A DNA stretch of 64,000 nt, taken from NCBI GenBank assembly GCA_900472625.1, contig UCIT01000017.1, positions 124,001-188,000 on the forward strand. Reading direction: 5' to 3'. Position 1 is the first letter of the stretch. Each line of letters opens with the position of its first letter. Positions 18,837 through 26,755 of this stretch are shown piece after piece. The notes under the pieces are model-generated. The model did not search any database. It was not told where the DNA came from and saw only the letters and a list, made by a program, of their open reading frames with translations. The DNA comes from Hyphomicrobiales bacterium (GTDB lineage: Bacteria; Pseudomonadota; Alphaproteobacteria; Rhizobiales; Rhizobiaceae). Position numbers and translations under genes: made by a program.

Positions 18837-19807
18837 GAGAAAAGCGAATTCTGATCACCGGCGGCGCGGGCCTGATTGGCTCCCACATCGCAGACCTCGT
18901 TGCGCAGGAGAACCCGCGCGAAATCGTCATCATCGACAATTTCGTCCGCGGTCGCCGCGAAAACCTTGCCGCCGCGATCGCGTCGGCGCGGGTAACGATC
19001 ATCGAGGGCGATATCCGCGACCAGAAGCTTCTGAAGGAAACCTTCGCCGGCATCGACACTGTCTTTCATCAGGCGGCAATCCGCATCACGCAATGCGCCG
19101 AAGAGCCGCGCCTAGCCTTCGATGTCCTGGCCGGAGGAACGTTTGACGTGCTGGAAGCCGCGGTCGAAGCGAAGGTATCGAAAGTCGTCGCCGCATCGTC
19201 CGCCTCCGTGCTTGGGCTTGCCGAGACGTTTCCGACCACTGAAGACCATCATTCCTACAACAACCGCACAATCTATGGTGCGGCCAAGGCATTCAACGAA
19301 GGCCTGCTGCGCAGCTTTGCCGAGATGTACGGCCTGCGTTATGTCGCCCTGCGTTACTTCAATGTCTACGGCCCCCGCATGGACATACACGGTGTATACA
19401 CCGAGGTGCTCATCCGCTGGATGGAGCGCATTGCCAGCGGCTTGCCGCCGATCATTCTCGGCGACGGCACCGCGACAATGGATTTCGTGCATGTACAGGA
19501 CATCGCACGCGCCAACCTTCTGGCGGCGAAATCAGACGTGACCGATGAGGTCTTCAACGTGGCGAGCGGCGAGGAAACCAGCCTGCGCGAACTTGCAGAA
19601 TTGTTGACCCAGGTCATGGGCGCGTCGATGGAGCCGCAGTTTGGCCCGGCCCGAAAAGTCAACGCTGTTCCACGGCGCCTTGCTTCGACTGTCAAGGCAG
19701 AGGGGTTGTTGGGCTTCAAATCGCAGATCAGCATGGAAGACGGACTCCGGGATCTGGTCGGCTGGTGGCGGCAAGAGAAGGTTGGGAGTGCGGGAGAAGC
19801 AGCATGA
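18833..19807 (+). CDS. NAD-dependent epimerase/dehydratase (extended SDR)
   Basis: A 324-residue extended short-chain dehydrogenase with the nucleotide motif TGGAGLIGSHI near the start, a catalytic Ser region SSASVLG, the YxxxK motif in YGAAKAFNE, and RYFNVYGPRMD typical of UDP-sugar 4-epimerases. It acts on an NDP-hexose in the cytoplasm. ATG 18833 overlaps the previous TGA by four bases and fits the family start; a longer frame from 18797 lies within the upstream gene. The product is likely a C4 epimer or 4-keto sugar for one of the two aminotransferases; which one is not clear. Confidence 0.9.
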   Translation: MREKRILITGGAGLIGSHIADLVAQENPREIVIIDNFVRGRRENLAAAIASARVTIIEGDIRDQKLLKETFAGIDTVFHQAAIRITQCAEEPRLAFDVLAGGTFDVLEAAVEAKVSKVVAASSASVLGLAETFPTTEDHHSYNNRTIYGAAKAFNEGLLRSFAEMYGLRYVALRYFNVYGPRMDIHGVYTEVLIRWMERIASGLPPIILGDGTATMDFVHVQDIARANLLAAKSDVTDEVFNVASGEETSLRELAELLTQVMGASMEPQFGPARKVNAVPRRLASTVKAEGLLGFKSQISMEDGLRDLVGWWRQEKVGSAGEAA

Positions 19808-20976
19808 TTCAGATTCCCGTCGCAAAACCCGTACTCGATGAACAGGAGGTTGAGGCCGTGCGCCGCGTCATCCTCTCCGGATGGGTCACCCAGGGGCCCG
19901 AAGTTGCTGCCTTCGAACAGGAATTTGCGGATTTCGTCGGCGCGTCCCACGCTTGCGCGGTTTCGAATTGCACGACGGCACTGCATCTTGCGCTATTGGC
20001 CATCGGCGTGACGGCAGGCGATGAAGTCATCACTGTCAGTCATTCATTCATCGCTACCGCAAATGCTATCCGCTATTGTGGGGCGACGCCCGTCTTCGTT
20101 GATGTGGAAGCGGATGGCTTTAATATCGATCCGGATGAGATCGAGGCTGCGATCTCGCCGCGAACCAAGGCAATCATCTGCGTGCATCAGCTTGGTATGC
20201 CCTGCGACCTTCACCGCATCGTCGAAATCGGGACTCGCCTTTCGATACCTGTCATCGAAGACGCGGCCTGCGCCACAGGCAGCGAGATTCTCTGGAAGGG
20301 TCGGTGGGAAAAGATCGGCAAGCCACATGGCGATATTGCCTGCTTCTCCTTTCACCCGAGAAAGGTGGTCACCACCGGTGACGGCGGGATGCTGACGACC
20401 TCCAACCCTGAATATGATCGCAAATTCCGCCTTTGGCGCCAACACAGCATGAGCGTGAATGATACGGTGCGGCATGGCTCAAAGCAGGTGATTTATGAAA
20501 GCTATCCTGAGCTCGGTTTCAATTACCGGATGACTGACATGCAGGCGGCCGTCGGCCGTGTCCAGCTAAAGCGGCTGCCTGATCTTGTTGCACGCCGTCG
20601 CGCGCTCGCAGAGCTGTATAGCAAACAGCTGGTTTTTGCCGCGGGCCCGAGGCCGCCGGTTGAGCCGAGTTTTGCACGCAGCAACTGGCAAAGCTATTGC
20701 GTAGCCCTGCCTGACAAATGGGGCCAGCGCGACATCATGCAGGGTCTGCTCGATCGTGGCATTTCAACCCGGCGCGGCATCATGAACAGCCATCTCGAGC
20801 CTGCCTATGCGGAACACAACTCACACCGCGTCGCAGGAACGCTGAAGAACAGCATCACAGCACAGAATAAAACTATCATCCTGCCGCTGTTCTCGCAGAT
20901 GACGAACGACGAGATCGAAATCGTGGTAAGTGCGATAAAGTCCGAGCTTGTAACGCCCGAGCTCGCGATCGCCTGA
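19804..20976 (+). CDS. DegT/DnrJ/EryC1/StrS aminotransferase, second copy
   Basis: A 390-residue fold type I PLP enzyme with SNCTTALHLALLAIG, VIEDAACATGSE, CFSFHPRKVVTTGDGGM with the catalytic lysine, and GFNYRMTDMQAAVGR. It differs from the first copy in the HPRK rather than YPGK context, which groups it with perosamine/4-amino-sugar and related transaminases rather than the WbpE type (inference). The start codon overlaps the epimerase stop. It closes the six-gene operon; no terminator with a T-run is obvious after it. Confidence 0.9.
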   Translation: MIQIPVAKPVLDEQEVEAVRRVILSGWVTQGPEVAAFEQEFADFVGASHACAVSNCTTALHLALLAIGVTAGDEVITVSHSFIATANAIRYCGATPVFVDVEADGFNIDPDEIEAAISPRTKAIICVHQLGMPCDLHRIVEIGTRLSIPVIEDAACATGSEILWKGRWEKIGKPHGDIACFSFHPRKVVTTGDGGMLTTSNPEYDRKFRLWRQHSMSVNDTVRHGSKQVIYESYPELGFNYRMTDMQAAVGRVQLKRLPDLVARRRALAELYSKQLVFAAGPRPPVEPSFARSNWQSYCVALPDKWGQRDIMQGLLDRGISTRRGIMNSHLEPAYAEHNSHRVAGTLKNSITAQNKTIILPLFSQMTNDEIEIVVSAIKSELVTPELAIA

Positions 20977-21402
20977 TCCGCTCAGCCCCCGTCAAACGTT
21001 CAACGACAACGAATGGCAACATGTTTATTACGTAGTTGGCAGCTTCGTTCGACCTTGCGCGCCTCAGGTCTGCTGCCATTTCTGTCTCTATCGCTGGACC
21101 TGAGGGCGTTGCTTTCAGCAGCACATGCGTTGACTTCAAATATAAGCGGACCGCCGGCAAAGCAAATGTCGGCATTAAAAAATACAAAATTGGCACCGGC
21201 CAATTTCCCTCATAGATTGAGTTGAGCACAATCCACCTCACCGGCCTATCCTAGCCTGCACCAAGACGACCAGGCAATCGTAGACTACCACTATTTGAGT
21301 ATATTGCGATCTATTCGGTTGAGTTTATTGCGTCGGCGGTTGGTGTACGATGCGAGATAGCAATCATGAATATATAGGTGCAACGCGAAATAGGAGAGCA
21401 GG
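20977..21402. other. Intergenic region with long inverted repeat
   Basis: No convincing gene in these 426 bp. A perfect 9-bp inverted repeat (CCTCAGGTC at 21062-21070, GACCTGAGG at 21097-21105) with a 26-base loop lies after the operon but lacks a T-run, so it is a weak terminator candidate. The last 150 bp are AT-rich and should hold the promoter of the Hint gene. AGGAG at 21392-21396 is that gene's ribosome site. Confidence 0.45.
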
Positions 21403-22284
21403 ATGTCATCGATAGACCCAAACGAAATACCCTCTAGCCGTGCACGCAGGCACTTTCTTGGTGTTGCAGCGGCTACAGGCGCAAGAGTGGCTGGCATCGC
21501 TGCAGCAACGATGGCGATCGTGTCTTCTCCGGCTCGAGCAATGGGCAGGAACTGGGGACCGCGCGGTGGCGGACATGGCGGTGGCGGACATGGCGGTTCC
21601 GGTCATGGAGGCTCCGGATCTGGCGGCGGCGACGGTGGCGCCAATTGCCTGCTTCGCGGCACCATGATCGCTACTCCGACCGGATTTGTTGCGATTGAGC
21701 AGTTGCGTGCGGGAGGCTTGGTACATACCGTATCCGGCGACGCCATGCCAATTCGCTGGATCGGCCGCCAGACGTTCCGCCGTAGTCGGTCTTCGTGGAG
21801 CGAAACCATCCTGCCCATCCGCATCTCACAGGGCGCCTTGGCCGACGGAATACCCAGCAGGGATCTCTATGTTTCGCCAGGACACGCCGTTTATCTTGAT
21901 GGTATCCTGATCCGAGCACGTGACTTGGTCAACGGTCGTTCGATCACCCGCGCCCTCTTTGCAGACGCAGAGACAATCGAATATTACAACATCATGCTCG
22001 ACAGGCATGACGTTGTCGTAGCGGAAGCGACGCCGGTTGAAACACTGCAGCTGTTCGGCGACACTTATGAAAAATTCGACAACTTCGTCGAAATCAAGCG
22101 CCTTTACCCGTCGGACACTCATCCCAGCATGGCATCATTTGCGCCGGTAGTGGGGGAGGAAAGCGGGCAGCGGCACCTGAAGGCATTGCTGTTGCTGGGC
22201 GTCTCGCGTTTAATTCCTATACGCGATCCGTTTGCCGACGTTACCAATCGCATCGCTGCTCGTGCCAGTGTTCTGGTGGAATAA
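21403..22284 (+). CDS. Tat-exported Hint-domain protein
   Basis: A 293-residue protein. Residues 1-50 form a twin-arginine signal (ARRHFLG, hydrophobic stretch, cleavage near SPARA). A Gly/His/Ser-rich linker (about 47-75) follows, then a Hint_2 domain that begins with the cysteine nucleophile (CLLRGTMIATPTG) and includes SPGHAVYLDG and the end motif HDVVVAEATPVETL. Hint domains are self-processing modules of inteins and hedgehog proteins; in bacterial Hint_2 proteins the function is largely undescribed. Tat rather than Sec export implies folding before transport. AGGAG lies eight bases before the ATG, and a strong terminator follows, so the gene is monocistronic. The last 60 residues are hydrophobic then basic. 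Confidence 0.85.
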   Translation: MSSIDPNEIPSSRARRHFLGVAAATGARVAGIAAATMAIVSSPARAMGRNWGPRGGGHGGGGHGGSGHGGSGSGGGDGGANCLLRGTMIATPTGFVAIEQLRAGGLVHTVSGDAMPIRWIGRQTFRRSRSSWSETILPIRISQGALADGIPSRDLYVSPGHAVYLDGILIRARDLVNGRSITRALFADAETIEYYNIMLDRHDVVVAEATPVETLQLFGDTYEKFDNFVEIKRLYPSDTHPSMASFAPVVGEESGQRHLKALLLLGVSRLIPIRDPFADVTNRIAARASVLVE

Positions 22285-22315
22285 AACTTCCAATCTTTTA
22301 GACAAAGTCTTTCTT

Positions 22316-22365
22316 GTGCCCGTTGATCATTCCCTAGAAGCGAAACAGTCAACGGGCACGTTTTT
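22316..22365 (+). terminator. Rho-independent terminator after Hint gene
   Basis: A perfect 11-bp stem (GTGCCCGTTGA at 22316-22326 with TCAACGGGCAC at 22349-22359) is followed by GTTTTT. It lies 31 bases after the Hint stop codon. The loop is rather long at 22 bases. Confidence 0.85.
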
Positions 22366-22480
22366 GAAACCCTCACTTCGCCAAAAGCGGTTGTCCAATA
22401 GCGCCGGCGTGCTTACTCGGGTCTTCGAGCTGACACATAAGCAGATGCTGGATAGCTTGAGAGCCATTGCCGTAACGCCC

Positions 22481-22876
22481 TTACGCGCCGCGACCGTCCG
22501 CCAGCTCTTCTAAAATCGGGCAATCCGGGCGTTCGTTGCCGTGGCAAGCGTGGACAAGATGTTCTAGCGTTCGGCGTAATTCGGTGAGTTCGCGGATCTT
22601 GCGGTCGATTTCGCTAAGCTTGGTCTGTGTCATCTCCTTGACGTCAGCGCTTGCTCTGCTCTTGTCTTCGTAGAGCGCCAGCAACTGCCGGCACTCCTCG
22701 ACGGAAAATCCAAGGCCGCGTGATTTCTGGAGGAAGCGAAGCTTGTGGATGTCTGAAGCGGCATAATCGCGATAACCGTTTACGCTCCGATCAGGCCGGA
22801 TCAGGCCAATTTCCTCATAGTAGCGGATGGTCTTCGACGGCAGGCCGGATCGTTCCGATGCTTCACCGATGTTCAT
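22481..22876 (-). CDS. cueR: MerR-family copper-responsive activator CueR
   Basis: A 131-residue MerR-type regulator: winged-helix NIGEASERSGLPSKTIRYYEEIGLI at the N-terminus, a dimerising coiled coil (about 75-110), and a metal loop CHGNERPDC with the C-x7-C spacing used by CueR for Cu(I). In this family binding of monovalent copper twists the promoter DNA and activates transcription. It lies nine bases downstream of copA on the same strand, so the pair forms an autoregulated operon. A matching palindromic 19-bp-spacer promoter sits upstream of copA at 25413-25443. Confidence 0.93.
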   Translation of the reverse strand: MNIGEASERSGLPSKTIRYYEEIGLIRPDRSVNGYRDYAASDIHKLRFLQKSRGLGFSVEECRQLLALYEDKSRASADVKEMTQTKLSEIDRKIRELTELRRTLEHLVHACHGNERPDCPILEELADGRGA

Positions 22877-22885
22877 CGTGTGCTC

Positions 22886-25378
22886 CTATAGCTTGACAAA
22901 GCGCAATCTGAGCGCATTGCCGATCACCGAAACCGAGGACAGGCTCATAGCGGCGGCTGCGATCATAGGGGACAGAAGAAGACCGAAGATCGGGTAGAGC
23001 ACCCCCGCCGCAAGCGGCACGCCGAGCGCATTGTAACCAAAAGCGAAGCCGAGGTTCTGACGGATGTTGCGCATCGTCGCCTCCGCCAAACGCCGTGCCC
23101 GGACGATGCCGTTCAGGTCGCCCTTGACCAGCGTGATACCGGCACTCTCCACGGCGACGTCGGCACCCGTGCCCATGGCGATCCCGACATCGGCGGCGGC
23201 CAGCGCTGGTGCGTCGTTGACGCCATCGCCAGCCATCGCAACCACGGCGCCCCTCGCACGGAGCTCGCCGACCAGCGCCTTCTTGCCCTCCGGCAAGATA
23301 TCGGCATGGACTTCGTCAATACCAAGGCTCAGCGCAACCGCACGCGCCGTACGCTTGTTGTCACCTGTCGCCATGACGATCCGCAGACCGCTGTCGTGCA
23401 GCGTCTTGATTGCGGCGGCCGTCGTCGGCTTGATGTGATCGGCGACAGCCACGAAACCGGCCAATCCTTGGTCGATGGCGATAAACATCAAAGTCTTACC
23501 ATCATCCCGCAATGTCTGAATCCGTTCTTCGTGCAACGTGACGTCGATCCCGATATCACGCATCATCGCAGCGTTACCGAGCACGACGATCGTTTCTCCG
23601 ACTTTGCCGCGCACGCCCTTGCCTGTGATCGCTTCGAAACCTGTGACATCAACGAGGCTGATACCCCTCGCTTCCGCACCAGCGACGACCGCATCCGCCA
23701 GAGGGTGCTCGGAGCCCCGCTCGAGACTTGCCGCCAGCCGCAGAAGCTCTTGCTCCGCCACGCCCCCGAAAGGCATCACATCGGTTAGTCTTGGCCTACC
23801 CTCCGTCAACGTCCCGGTCTTGTCGATGATCAGGGTGTTCACCTTTGCAAAGCTTTCCAAAGCTTCGGCATCCTTGATCAACACACCTTCCTGGGCACCA
23901 CGACCGGTCGCGATCATGATCGACATCGGCGTTGCCAGACCGAGCGCACATGGGCAGGCGATGATCAGCACGGCGACGGCCGCCAGCAGCGCGTGCACCA
24001 TGCGGGGTTCCGGACCGACCAGCGACCAAATTAGGAACGCGGCCAGCGCGGCGGCCACGACTGCGGGCACGAAGAACGCCGAAACACGATCGACAACGCT
24101 CTGGATCGGCGCCCGCGAACGCTGCGCCGTGGCAACCATATCGACGATCCGCGACAACGTGGTGTCCGCACCGATCTTTACAGCGGTCATGATGAACGTG
24201 CCATTCTTGTTTAGCGTACCGCCGGTGAGTTCGTCACCGATGACCTTCTCCACCGGAATCGGTTCACCCGAGATCATGGATTCGTCGATCGTCGATTGCC
24301 CTTCGCTGACAGCACCGTCGACGGGAATCCGCTCGCCGGAGCGAACACGCAGGCGGTCGCCGACCACGATGTCATCGATCGGCACGTCTGTCTCGGTGCC
24401 GTCAGCACCCACGCGCCGCGCCGTCTTCGGAGCAAGGTTGATCAGCGCCTTGATAGCCGATCCTGTTCTTTCGCGCGCGCGCAGTTCCAGCACCTGACCA
24501 ACGAAGACCAAAGCCACGATGACAGCAGCCGCTTCAAAATAGACCGGCACGGCATTGCCATGTGCTCGGAAGGTATGCGGAAAAATTCCGGGCACCAACG
24601 TCGCAACCACGCTGTAGAGATAGGCGGCGCCAACGCCTAGCCCGATCAATGTCCACATGTTCGGACTGCGGTTGACGAGCGACGCCCAGGCACGGCGGAA
24701 GAACGGTAGAGCCGCCCACATCACGACCGGCGTGGCAAGAAGCAGCTCGACCCAAGTCGCCTGCGGCTCGCCGATCCAGTCGCGGGCGGGAAGGCCGACC
24801 ATCGGCCCCATGGTGATCACCAGCAGCGGCACCGACAGTGCCGCGCTGATCCACAGCCGGTGGGTGAAATCGGCAAGCTCCGGATTCGGTCCGGCGTCCG
24901 CGGGCGGAATCCCCATCGGCTCCAGCGCCATGCCGCATTTCGGGCAGTCTGCCGGGTGGTCGGTGATCACCTCAGGGTGCATCGGGCAGGTGTATTGCGT
25001 ACCAGCGGGCGCAGTCTTCGGCCGCGGTCTGCTGCCGTCGCGATAGGCGTTGGGCTCGGCTTCGAATTTCGCCTTGCAGCCGGCAGAGCAGAAATAGTGC
25101 TTTTCGCCCTGGTGTCTGAGAAAATGCCTGGCGGTGGCCCGATCGACAGTCATGCCGCATACAAGATCTTCAGCCGTCAAATAGTCCTGCGGCTCAGCCT
25201 CGAACTTCTTGCGGCAGCCGTCGCAGCAGAAGTGATAGACGCCGCCGTCGTACTCCATCGACGGCTTGCCGGCAGCAGGATCGACAATCATGCCGCAAAC
25301 CGGATCTCGCACCACCAGATCATCGGTTGCGGTGCGATGATGGCCGCTGTGGTCGTGATGGTGTGCTTGCGTGTCCAT
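22886..25378 (-). CDS. copA: P1B-type copper-exporting ATPase with two YHS domains
   Basis: An 830-residue inner-membrane pump moving Cu(I) out of the cytoplasm. A His-rich start (QAHHHDHSGHH) is followed by two YHS domains (DPVCGMIVD... and DLVCGMTVD...), a heavy-metal-binding segment (YTCPMHPEV...CPKCGM), eight predicted helices, the CPC site (ACPCALGLATP), phosphorylation motif DKTGT, TGDN, and GDGVNDAP. The late-helix motif MSLSS fits Cu(I) specificity. The usual CXXC ferredoxin-like HMA domain is absent; the YHS pair takes its place. ATG 25378 has AGGAG at good distance; a TTG at 25420 would start inside the promoter and is rejected. Co-transcribed with cueR. Confidence 0.93.
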   Translation of the reverse strand: MDTQAHHHDHSGHHRTATDDLVVRDPVCGMIVDPAAGKPSMEYDGGVYHFCCDGCRKKFEAEPQDYLTAEDLVCGMTVDRATARHFLRHQGEKHYFCSAGCKAKFEAEPNAYRDGSRPRPKTAPAGTQYTCPMHPEVITDHPADCPKCGMALEPMGIPPADAGPNPELADFTHRLWISAALSVPLLVITMGPMVGLPARDWIGEPQATWVELLLATPVVMWAALPFFRRAWASLVNRSPNMWTLIGLGVGAAYLYSVVATLVPGIFPHTFRAHGNAVPVYFEAAAVIVALVFVGQVLELRARERTGSAIKALINLAPKTARRVGADGTETDVPIDDIVVGDRLRVRSGERIPVDGAVSEGQSTIDESMISGEPIPVEKVIGDELTGGTLNKNGTFIMTAVKIGADTTLSRIVDMVATAQRSRAPIQSVVDRVSAFFVPAVVAAALAAFLIWSLVGPEPRMVHALLAAVAVLIIACPCALGLATPMSIMIATGRGAQEGVLIKDAEALESFAKVNTLIIDKTGTLTEGRPRLTDVMPFGGVAEQELLRLAASLERGSEHPLADAVVAGAEARGISLVDVTGFEAITGKGVRGKVGETIVVLGNAAMMRDIGIDVTLHEERIQTLRDDGKTLMFIAIDQGLAGFVAVADHIKPTTAAAIKTLHDSGLRIVMATGDNKRTARAVALSLGIDEVHADILPEGKKALVGELRARGAVVAMAGDGVNDAPALAAADVGIAMGTGADVAVESAGITLVKGDLNGIVRARRLAEATMRNIRQNLGFAFGYNALGVPLAAGVLYPIFGLLLSPMIAAAAMSLSSVSVIGNALRLRFVKL

Positions 25379-25412
25379 GAGAGTCTCCTGCGCCTTAAGG
25401 GCAATGGAGACG

Positions 25413-25443
25413 CTTATCAACCTTCCAGCTGCTGGAAGGTCAA
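25413..25443 (-). promoter_or_regulatory. CueR-type promoter of copA-cueR
   Basis: On the minus strand TTGACC (25443-25438) is separated by 19 bp from GATAAG (25418-25413). The spacer and the -35 overlap the perfect palindrome ACCTTCCAG-CAG-CTGGAAGGT (25440-25420). The long 19-bp spacer with dyad symmetry is the hallmark of promoters activated by MerR-family proteins, and the ACCTTCC half-site is the copper-regulator type. It lies just upstream of the copA start. Confidence 0.92.
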
Positions 25444-25527
25444 GGGTAAATTTGCCGCACCTCTGTGCGGATCACGTCTGCAGCCGCGCTGGTAGATCTT
25501 ACAAGGCTCGGTGCTCTAGCCGCAGCG

Positions 25528-26727
25528 TCAGACAAGCTTGCCGTTCTGCGCCACAAGCCTGCCGGCCTTGTACACAGTCCGCGGCTTCGGCACGGCGACG
25601 ACCGCGTCAGGCACGTGCTCGGCATCCAGGACCACGAAATCCGCCTTTGCGCCTTTGACCAAGCCATAGCCCTCAAGCCGCAGCGCACTCGCACCAGCCG
25701 ATGTGACGACGTCGAAGGCTGCTTCCAGCTCCGCGTCGGTGTAGAAGCCCGAGCGGTAGCCGATCGTCATGGCGCGGCCGAGCATGTCGCCATCACCGTA
25801 GGGCCACCAGGAATCGCGGATATTGTCGCTGCCGGAAAACACCGTCACGCCGGCGGCTCGAAGAAGCGCTACCGGCGGGAAGTTGTGGGCGCCGGGCGCA
25901 TTGGTCATGATCGATACGCCCGACCTCACGAGACGCTCCGCCGTTCGTCTCGCCGCATCCTGCGGGATATCACCGAGCCCGTATGCGTGGCTGACGGCGA
26001 CGCGCCCTTGCATACCCAGCGCGACAGCGCGGTCGCATATCTGCTCGATCGTGAAGACGCCAAGGGTGCCTGCATCGTGAAGATGGATATCGACATCGAC
26101 ATCGCGCTTTTCGGCAATCCCGAAGACGACATTCAGGTGGCCTTCTACGTCCCGATCGAAACTCGCAGGATCAAGCCCGCCGACGAGATCGGCGCCGAGA
26201 CCGATGGCCCGATCCATCAGGTCGGGTGTGCCCGGGCTTCTCAGGATGCCGCTCTGCGGGAACGCCACGAGCTGGATATCAATGAGGTCGCGATACTCCT
26301 CGCGAACCTTGAGAATGGTCTCAAGCGATTTGAGTCCGACCGATCCATCGACCATGACGTGGCTGCGCATGGATGTCGAACCGTTCGCTATGCAGAGCTC
26401 GAGCTGCTTTCGCGCACGCACGTCCATTGGCTCAGCGATCGCCATGTTCTGGTGCTGGAACGCCACCCGCTCGTGCACGTCGAAACCATCGGTGCAGGGC
26501 TTGTGCGATATCCACTTGCCGCCGAAGAAACTCGTGTCGAGATGAATGTGTCCCTCCACGAATCCGGGCAGGATCAACCGGCCCCCGAGATCGACGACCT
26601 CCTGGCCGCTCCCGCCGAAAACGTCGTCGGTGCTGATTGCAGCGATTCGTCCACCGGAGACCGTCACTGTTCTGAGCGTCCCGTCGGGAAATTTCGCACG
26701 GGTGAACAGGGTTTCGCTCGTGGTCAT
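25528..26727 (-). CDS. CodA-like metal-dependent amidohydrolase/deaminase
   Basis: A 399-residue TIM-barrel amidohydrolase of the cytosine-deaminase branch. The metal ligands are visible: HIHLD (HxH after strand 1), the strand-5 and -6 histidines in DIHLHDAG and SHAYGLG, and the catalytic Asp in GSDNIRDSW. Substrates in this branch include cytosine, creatinine-like and s-triazine compounds, so the true one cannot be named. There is no signal peptide, so it acts in the cytoplasm. It follows pbpC by 28 bp on the same strand and may be read through from it, though the functions appear unrelated; a gap of about 150 bp with the CueR promoter separates it from copA. Confidence 0.87.
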   Translation of the reverse strand: MTTSETLFTRAKFPDGTLRTVTVSGGRIAAISTDDVFGGSGQEVVDLGGRLILPGFVEGHIHLDTSFFGGKWISHKPCTDGFDVHERVAFQHQNMAIAEPMDVRARKQLELCIANGSTSMRSHVMVDGSVGLKSLETILKVREEYRDLIDIQLVAFPQSGILRSPGTPDLMDRAIGLGADLVGGLDPASFDRDVEGHLNVVFGIAEKRDVDVDIHLHDAGTLGVFTIEQICDRAVALGMQGRVAVSHAYGLGDIPQDAARRTAERLVRSGVSIMTNAPGAHNFPPVALLRAAGVTVFSGSDNIRDSWWPYGDGDMLGRAMTIGYRSGFYTDAELEAAFDVVTSAGASALRLEGYGLVKGAKADFVVLDAEHVPDAVVAVPKPRTVYKAGRLVAQNGKLV

Positions 26728-26755
26728 CTTGGAGTCCGTTTCCTTGTGTAATGGC

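Noticed and set aside
21013..21241. Small open frames on both strands between the sugar operon and the Hint gene
   Set aside because: No ribosome sites, no family, and they cover each other in opposite directions.
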